Shown here: one piece after another, positions 60,083 to 64,000 of the stretch | How positions within the stretch are numbered: position 1 is the stretch's first letter | Layout of the letters: the number at the start of each line of letters is the position of its first letter | NCBI GenBank assembly: GCA_947629985.1 | Contig: CANRFV010000004.1 | Coordinates: forward strand, 90,308-154,307 | Length of the DNA: 64,000 bases | From: an uncultured Clostridia bacterium | GTDB taxonomy: Bacteria; Bacillota; Clostridia; Christensenellales; CAG-314 | Direction of reading: 5' to 3' | Notes under the pieces: model-generated | What the model was told of the DNA's origin: nothing | Databases searched by the model: none | Seen by the model: the letters and a program-made list of their open reading frames with translations, nothing else | Translations under genes and position numbers: made by a program

Positions 60083-60187
60083 GCAAGGACAACAAGCGCC
60101 GCGCAGGTCGCCGCTTGTTGACGGAATTTGAGTTATTTCCGCTCGCGCGTAGTTCCACACGCGCCGCGCTCACTCAAATTCCTACAT
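60083..60187 (+). repeat. Element copy 4, block B
   Basis: Same stems as in copies 2 and 3 (AACAAGCG/CGCTTGTT; GGAATTTGAGT/ACTCAAATTCC). It is joined directly to the core; header and left array are missing. Confidence 0.8.
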
Positions 60188-60274
60188 ATTTGAAATTTTG
60201 ATTGTCGAAAATTTGATTTTTAGACAATTATTTTTTTATTGCTTAAAGTTATTCCAACTAAACAACGCCACAAC
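60188..60274 (+). repeat. Element copy 4: AT-rich core
   Basis: Hairpin ATTGTC (60201-60206) with GACAAT (60223-60228), where copies 1 and 3 have ATTGCC and GGCAAT or GGTAAT. T-rich tract and CAACGCCACAAC follow. Confidence 0.78.
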
Positions 60275-60415
60275 TATTCGCGTTAGCGAATAATATCACT
60301 TACGCGCTTGCGCGTAAATCTCACTTTTTCGCCGTAGGCGAAAAAATAACACTTTGCAGTAAGGCAAACATTTGCCTTACTGCAAAATATAACTGCGAAG
60401 CAATCTCGCTTTTCG
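60275..60415 (+). repeat. Element copy 4: right hairpin array
   Basis: TTCGC/GCGAA, TTACGCG/CGCGTAA, TTTTCGCC/GGCGAAAA, and a perfect 16-bp palindrome TTTGCAGTAAGGCAAA / TTTGCCTTACTGCAAA with a 2-nt loop. Linkers are AATATCACT, AATCTCACT and AATAACACT. Confidence 0.85.
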
Positions 60416-60534
60416 CCAACGGCGGAAAAATGCCAAAATACGGCAAACTCCGAGCGTTTGCGGGCGGCAAAATGCCATTTTGCCAAAGTTTGTTTCATAC
60501 AATGTAGCGTAATTATTTGCGGAGGAAAGGAACT

Positions 60535-61689
60535 TTGGCACATCGTAACAAAAAAAATCAATTTGGCGTTGCCGAGACGGACAATTACGCAACAGCCGAC
60601 GCCGACGCCGACAGCGGCGCGCGGCGCAAATTTGTGCGCGGCGCATTGGCTTTGCTTGCAGTTGCGGCAGTGTGCGCGGCGGTGGTAATATGGGCGCTCC
60701 CCCATTTGCCCGAGCAGCCGCCCCAACAACAGCAAGCGTATTACCGCGGCGTGTTGGAAATGTGGAACGTCGAGTGTTTCGAGGGCGGAGTGGGCAGTCG
60801 CGAAGCCTGGCTTACGTCGCGTTCGGCGCAGTTCGAACAGCACAACAAAGGTTTGTTTGTACACGTAACCACGCTTACCGTCGAGCAAATGGCGTACAAG
60901 TTGCAAAAGGGCGACGCGTTCGACCTTATTTGTTTTTCACGCGGAGCGGGCGCGTTGGTAAAGGACAAACTTGCCGTTTTGAATATCGATTTGGGCGGAG
61001 TTATGGACAACTTTGCCGTGTCGGCGCAATTTGACGGCAAGCAATATGCCGCGCCGCTGTATGCGGGAGCGTACTGTTTGTTTGCGCGCGCCGAGCAGTT
61101 GCCCGCGGACAAATTGCTGTCCGACGCGTTGACCGCCGTATATACGCGCAAAATAGGCAAAAACACCGTCGATTTGCAGCCGCTTATTTGCGGATTTACC
61201 GCCTACAACAGTCCGCTTTCGGCATTGGCTATGTCGGGCGGCAAGGGCAAGGCGCAGGTATCGCAGGACGTTACGCAGTACGCCGCATACGAGCAGTTTG
61301 TAGGCAACAAAACGGCGGTTACGTTGTTGGGCACACAGCGCGATATGTTCCGTCTGGAACAACGCGAAAACAACGCAAAAATAGAGCAACTTGCCTTTGT
61401 TCCGCTGGGCGGATATACCGATCTTGTGCAATATGTGGGCATTTCCGCGCAGGCGCAGGACAAAATGTCGGCATGCGAAAGTTACATCGAGCACTTGCTA
61501 AGCAGTCAAACTCAGCAAACCTTGGTAAATTTGCGGCTGTTTTCCGTTTGCGAAACAAATTTGTACACTTTGCCGCGCTATTCCGAATGTGAAAATTTGT
61601 TGCCCACGGCATATGTGCCGAGCGTTTTCGGCGACGAAACGGCAATTGCCAATCAGCGCAAAGCGGCGCTGGACACGCTGTCGATGTAA
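60535..61689 (+). CDS. Membrane-anchored solute-binding-like protein
   Basis: 384 residues. Cytoplasmic N-terminus of about 32 residues, one membrane helix (about 33-55), then an extracytosolic alpha/beta protein. LEMWNVECFEGGVGSREAWLTSRSAQFEQHNKGLFVHVTTLTVEQMAYKLQKGDAFDLICF is the classic opening of a family 1 extracellular solute-binding protein (sugar type), except that anchoring is by helix, not lipid. The rest (QYAAPLYAGAYCLFARAEQLP) fits the same fold. No permease or ATPase is adjacent. A TTG start at 60535 with GGAGGAAAGG ahead was chosen. Confidence 0.75.
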   Translation: MAHRNKKNQFGVAETDNYATADADADSGARRKFVRGALALLAVAAVCAAVVIWALPHLPEQPPQQQQAYYRGVLEMWNVECFEGGVGSREAWLTSRSAQFEQHNKGLFVHVTTLTVEQMAYKLQKGDAFDLICFSRGAGALVKDKLAVLNIDLGGVMDNFAVSAQFDGKQYAAPLYAGAYCLFARAEQLPADKLLSDALTAVYTRKIGKNTVDLQPLICGFTAYNSPLSALAMSGGKGKAQVSQDVTQYAAYEQFVGNKTAVTLLGTQRDMFRLEQRENNAKIEQLAFVPLGGYTDLVQYVGISAQAQDKMSACESYIEHLLSSQTQQTLVNLRLFSVCETNLYTLPRYSECENLLPTAYVPSVFGDETAIANQRKAALDTLSM

Positions 61690-61691
61690 CT

Positions 61692-62630
61692 ATGCGCGAC
61701 GATATTTTCGGCATTGTCGCGTTGCGTTTGCGGCGGCTTGGAGTTGCGGTTTACGGCAACAGATCGTTCAGTCAGTTGACAACTTTGGGTTGCGGGGGTA
61801 AAATCAAATTGACCGTTTACCCCGGCTCGGAACGGCAGTTGATTTCAGCCGTGCGGCTGTTGGACAAGTACAAAATCCGCTATGTTTTTGTGGGCAGGGG
61901 CAGCAATATTTTGGCGGCGGACGCCGATTTCGACGGAGCGGCGGTGGTTACGGCAAAAGTTTCCAAAGTAACCGTGCGCGGAAGCAAAGTGTACGCTTCG
62001 GCAGGCACTTCCACGGCATATCTGGCAAAAATATTGTGTCAAAACGGGCTGTCCGGCGGCGAATTTTTGGCTTGCTTGCCCGCAACGGTGGGCGGCGCGG
62101 CGGTGTGCAACGCGGGGTGTTTCGGGCAGGATATGCGGGGCATACTGCACAGCGTAAAAGTAATGCGCAAGGGCAAAGTTTTTGTATTGCCCGTAGACAA
62201 ATGCGGTTATCGCAAGCGCGGCAGTGCGTTAAAAAACGGCGATTATCTCGTAATCGGCGTAAATTTGCGCCTTGACCGCGGCAACCGCGAGCAAATAGAA
62301 CGCCGAATAGAGCAAATAAAGAAAACCAAGCGCGACTCACAGCCGCTTAACGGACGGTCGGCGGGGTGCGCGCTGTTTCACGATACGGTTGCGGTATCGG
62401 CGCTTATCGACCGCGCGGGGCTCAAAGGTTACACTCTCGGCGGCGCGCAAATTTCAACAAAACACGCGGGCTTTGTTCTAAACGTTGACAAAGCGACGGG
62501 TTGGGATATATACTTAATACTAAGGTATATAATAGATACGCTTTGGCAACGCTTCGGCATAGTTGCCAAGACGGAATTGTGTCTTGTCAATTTTACAAAG
62601 GAACAGTATGACATTCTCGCAAAAGGTTAA
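61692..62630 (+). CDS. murB: UDP-N-acetylenolpyruvoylglucosamine reductase
   Basis: 312 residues. FAD enzyme that makes UDP-MurNAc for peptidoglycan. FAD-binding segments: TTLGCGGKIKL, FVGRGSNILAAD and PATVGGAAVCNAGCFGQ. The active-site acid, normally a serine in GSxFKNP, aligns with C226 in SAGCALFHD, a serine-to-cysteine change; the following FKNP is not kept either. The end (ISTKHAGFVLNVDKATGWDI) is normal. It starts 2 nt after the solute-binding-like gene and overlaps whiA by 23 nt. Confidence 0.94.
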   Translation: MRDDIFGIVALRLRRLGVAVYGNRSFSQLTTLGCGGKIKLTVYPGSERQLISAVRLLDKYKIRYVFVGRGSNILAADADFDGAAVVTAKVSKVTVRGSKVYASAGTSTAYLAKILCQNGLSGGEFLACLPATVGGAAVCNAGCFGQDMRGILHSVKVMRKGKVFVLPVDKCGYRKRGSALKNGDYLVIGVNLRLDRGNREQIERRIEQIKKTKRDSQPLNGRSAGCALFHDTVAVSALIDRAGLKGYTLGGAQISTKHAGFVLNVDKATGWDIYLILRYIIDTLWQRFGIVAKTELCLVNFTKEQYDILAKG

Positions 62631-63546
62631 AAGCGAAATATTGCGCTCGGCAAAGGGCTTAAAGGGGTGCTGTGCCGCCTCCTTTTTGACTGCCGTAATA
62701 AAGTCGGTCGGGTCCATTTCGATAGACAACCGCAATTTTGCCTTTACTGTGGAAAGCGATAACCGCGAACTGCCCGAAGTCTGTCAAAAACTGTGCGTAA
62801 CGCAGTTGGGCGTGGACGCTCAAATAACCGACGCTCGATTTACTTCGTCCAAGCAAACAAGTTACACGTGCCGATTTGACGCTTCGTTGGGCGGCAAGTT
62901 GCATTTGACCGCCGCCGATAGCGACGGTTCGTTTACCTTGTGCGACGCCGCGTCGTTGGTCCCGTCCAAGCCGTGCTGTGCGCGCGCCTTTATGCAGGGG
63001 CTGTTTGTCGCGTGCGGCTCGGTGATCATTCCGCTTACCGACAGCGACATAGGCGAAAACCGCCTTCACTCCAAGTATCATCTGGAACTGCGCTTTACCG
63101 ACCCAGATTTTTTGCAAGCGGTAAGCGCCGCGTACGCGCCAATGGAGTTGAAGTACACTCCGCGCAAAAATCACGGAGTGCTGTATCTTAAAGACAGTGA
63201 AAAAATTGCCGATTTTCTCGTATACGTAAACGCGATGTCCGCCAAGTTGCAGTTGGAAAACGTAATTATAGGCAGAAGCGTGCGCAACCGCGCCAACCGA
63301 CAGCGCAATTGCATTTCCGCCAACATCGACAAGAGCGTGCTGGCGTCCGAACGGCAAACGGAAGCGATAGAGCGGCTTAAACTTAACGGAATGTACGAAG
63401 GCTTGCCCGACAGTCTTAAACAAATTGCCGATCTTCGGCAAAAGTACCCCGAAGCCACCCTGGACGAAATTGCCGATATGTCGGGCATATCCAAAAGCGG
63501 CGCCAACCACCGTTTCGCCAAGTTGATAGAACTTTCGCACAAGTAA
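62608..63546 (+). CDS. whiA: Sporulation/cell-division regulator WhiA
   Basis: 312 residues. N-terminal LAGLIDADG-like (homing-endonuclease fold, non-catalytic) domain starting TFSQKVKSEILR, with CCARAFMQGLFVACGSV, and a C-terminal helix-turn-helix ending SKSGANHRFAKLIELS. In Bacillota it binds chromosomal sites and affects cell division and segregation, often next to yvcJ/yvcK; those neighbours are not seen here, instead murB is upstream. The ATG follows AAAGGAACAGT. Confidence 0.96.
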   Translation: MTFSQKVKSEILRSAKGLKGCCAASFLTAVIKSVGSISIDNRNFAFTVESDNRELPEVCQKLCVTQLGVDAQITDARFTSSKQTSYTCRFDASLGGKLHLTAADSDGSFTLCDAASLVPSKPCCARAFMQGLFVACGSVIIPLTDSDIGENRLHSKYHLELRFTDPDFLQAVSAAYAPMELKYTPRKNHGVLYLKDSEKIADFLVYVNAMSAKLQLENVIIGRSVRNRANRQRNCISANIDKSVLASERQTEAIERLKLNGMYEGLPDSLKQIADLRQKYPEATLDEIADMSGISKSGANHRFAKLIELSHK

Positions 63547-63588
63547 CCGCAACACCCGCTTAGCGCGGACGTAAACAAAGGATTTTTT

Positions 63589-64000
63589 ATGAAACAATTT
63601 GTACATTTGCATTTACATACCGAATACAGTTTGTTGGACGGAGCAACGCGCATAGACGAGTTGCTCGACAAGTGCAAGCAGTTGAATATGCCCGCCGTGG
63701 CGGTTACCGATCACGGCAATATGTACTGCGCTTGGAAGTTTCTCAAAGCGGCGCATGCCGCGGGCATAAAGCCCATTATCGGCTGCGAATTTTATATGTG
63801 CGACAACTTGTACAGCGTCGGCTTTGAAAACAAGGAGTATTTCCATCTTATTTTGCTTGCCAAAAACAACACCGGCTACTACAACTTGTGCCGACTCAAC
63901 TCAATTGCGTTTGTGGACGGTTTTTATTACAAGCCGCGTATCGACTTCGAAACGCTCAAAAAGTACAGCGAAGGGCTTATTTGCCTGTCCGCATGCATTG
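63589..64000 (+). CDS. dnaE: DNA polymerase III alpha subunit, N-terminal part
   Basis: 137 residues visible before the window ends. MKQFVHLHLHTEYSLLDG is the invariant start of the PHP domain of DnaE, followed by PAVAVTDHGNMYCAWKF and KPIIGCEFYM. PHP histidines and aspartate are present. Replicative polymerase subunit (DnaE rather than PolC by the start). No strong ribosome site (AAAGGATTTTTT precedes the ATG). Confidence 0.95.
   Translation, partial: MKQFVHLHLHTEYSLLDGATRIDELLDKCKQLNMPAVAVTDHGNMYCAWKFLKAAHAAGIKPIIGCEFYMCDNLYSVGFENKEYFHLILLAKNNTGYYNLCRLNSIAFVDGFYYKPRIDFETLKKYSEGLICLSACI

Overview
The window looks like a chromosomal contig of an uncultured member of the Bacillota (Firmicutes), class Clostridia or close to it. 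Evidence for this is the rplU-prp-rpmA operon, whose L27 carries an N-terminal extension that Prp would remove. WhiA, NrdR, RecD2, ComF, a SAM-I riboswitch before metK, a CIRCE operator before hsp20 and an RsgI/SEAL-type anti-sigma factor agree with it. Sigma-A promoters are textbook (TTGACA, 16-18 nt, TATAAT) and intrinsic terminators are abundant. No phage, transposase or CRISPR gene was seen.

Layout: 1-6.8 kb, the end of a GH95-like glycosidase, then purC, nrdR, a uridine-kinase-like P-loop protein, a CYTH-HAD fusion, a ClC exchanger and a ferredoxin. 6.9-7.5 kb, hairpin-array element copy 1. 7.5-16.7 kb, trmN6-like and rsmI, an ECF sigma/anti-sigma pair, a small membrane protein, a GH2 glycosidase, two small minus-strand genes and an alpha/beta hydrolase. 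17-20 kb, rplU-prp-rpmA, an OGG1-type glycosylase and a NYN protein. 20.0-21.0 kb, element copy 2. 21-37 kb, a secreted beta-helix protein, SAM-I/metK-recD2-comF-secA-prfB, a DUF3737-like/patB pair, an LPG-synthase-TM-type membrane protein, hsp20 and tRNA-Thr. 37.7-39.6 kb, an AT-rich type II restriction-modification pair. 40-52.9 kb, a giant RND transporter, a GH13 enzyme, a HAD phosphatase, a lipoprotein, an ECF-S-like membrane protein and proS. 52.9-54.0 kb, element copy 3. 54.1-59.9 kb, an extracytosolic flavinylation locus (FMN-binding lipoprotein, ApbE fused to a NusG-II domain, Gx-type membrane protein), with mscS and a pyridoxal kinase. 59.9-60.4 kb, element copy 4. 60.5-64 kb, a substrate-binding-like protein, murB, whiA and the start of dnaE.

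The most unusual content is a composite non-coding element present four times, between genes. Block A follows directly after a stop codon. It is a branched fold with compensatory base changes between copies and ends in an intrinsic terminator. Block B contains nested inverted repeats. Then come two arrays of short, mutually different perfect hairpins separated by a constant linker of about 8-9 nt. The linker reads AGTGTTATT in the left array and its near reverse complement (AATCTCACT, AATAACACT) in the right array. An AT-rich core with its own covarying hairpin lies between the arrays. Hairpin units are shuffled, gained and lost between copies. I do not recognise this element; it carries no gene, so any mobilising protein must act from elsewhere.

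The second theme is extracytosolic redox chemistry. An FMN-accepting lipoprotein, the ApbE that would flavinylate it, a fused NusG-II domain and a Gx-type membrane protein lie within 5 kb. Several other proteins have unusual architecture: CYTH-HAD, a SEAL-PepSY anti-sigma factor, and an RND pump with a roughly 400-residue insertion that includes an EF-hand-like loop.
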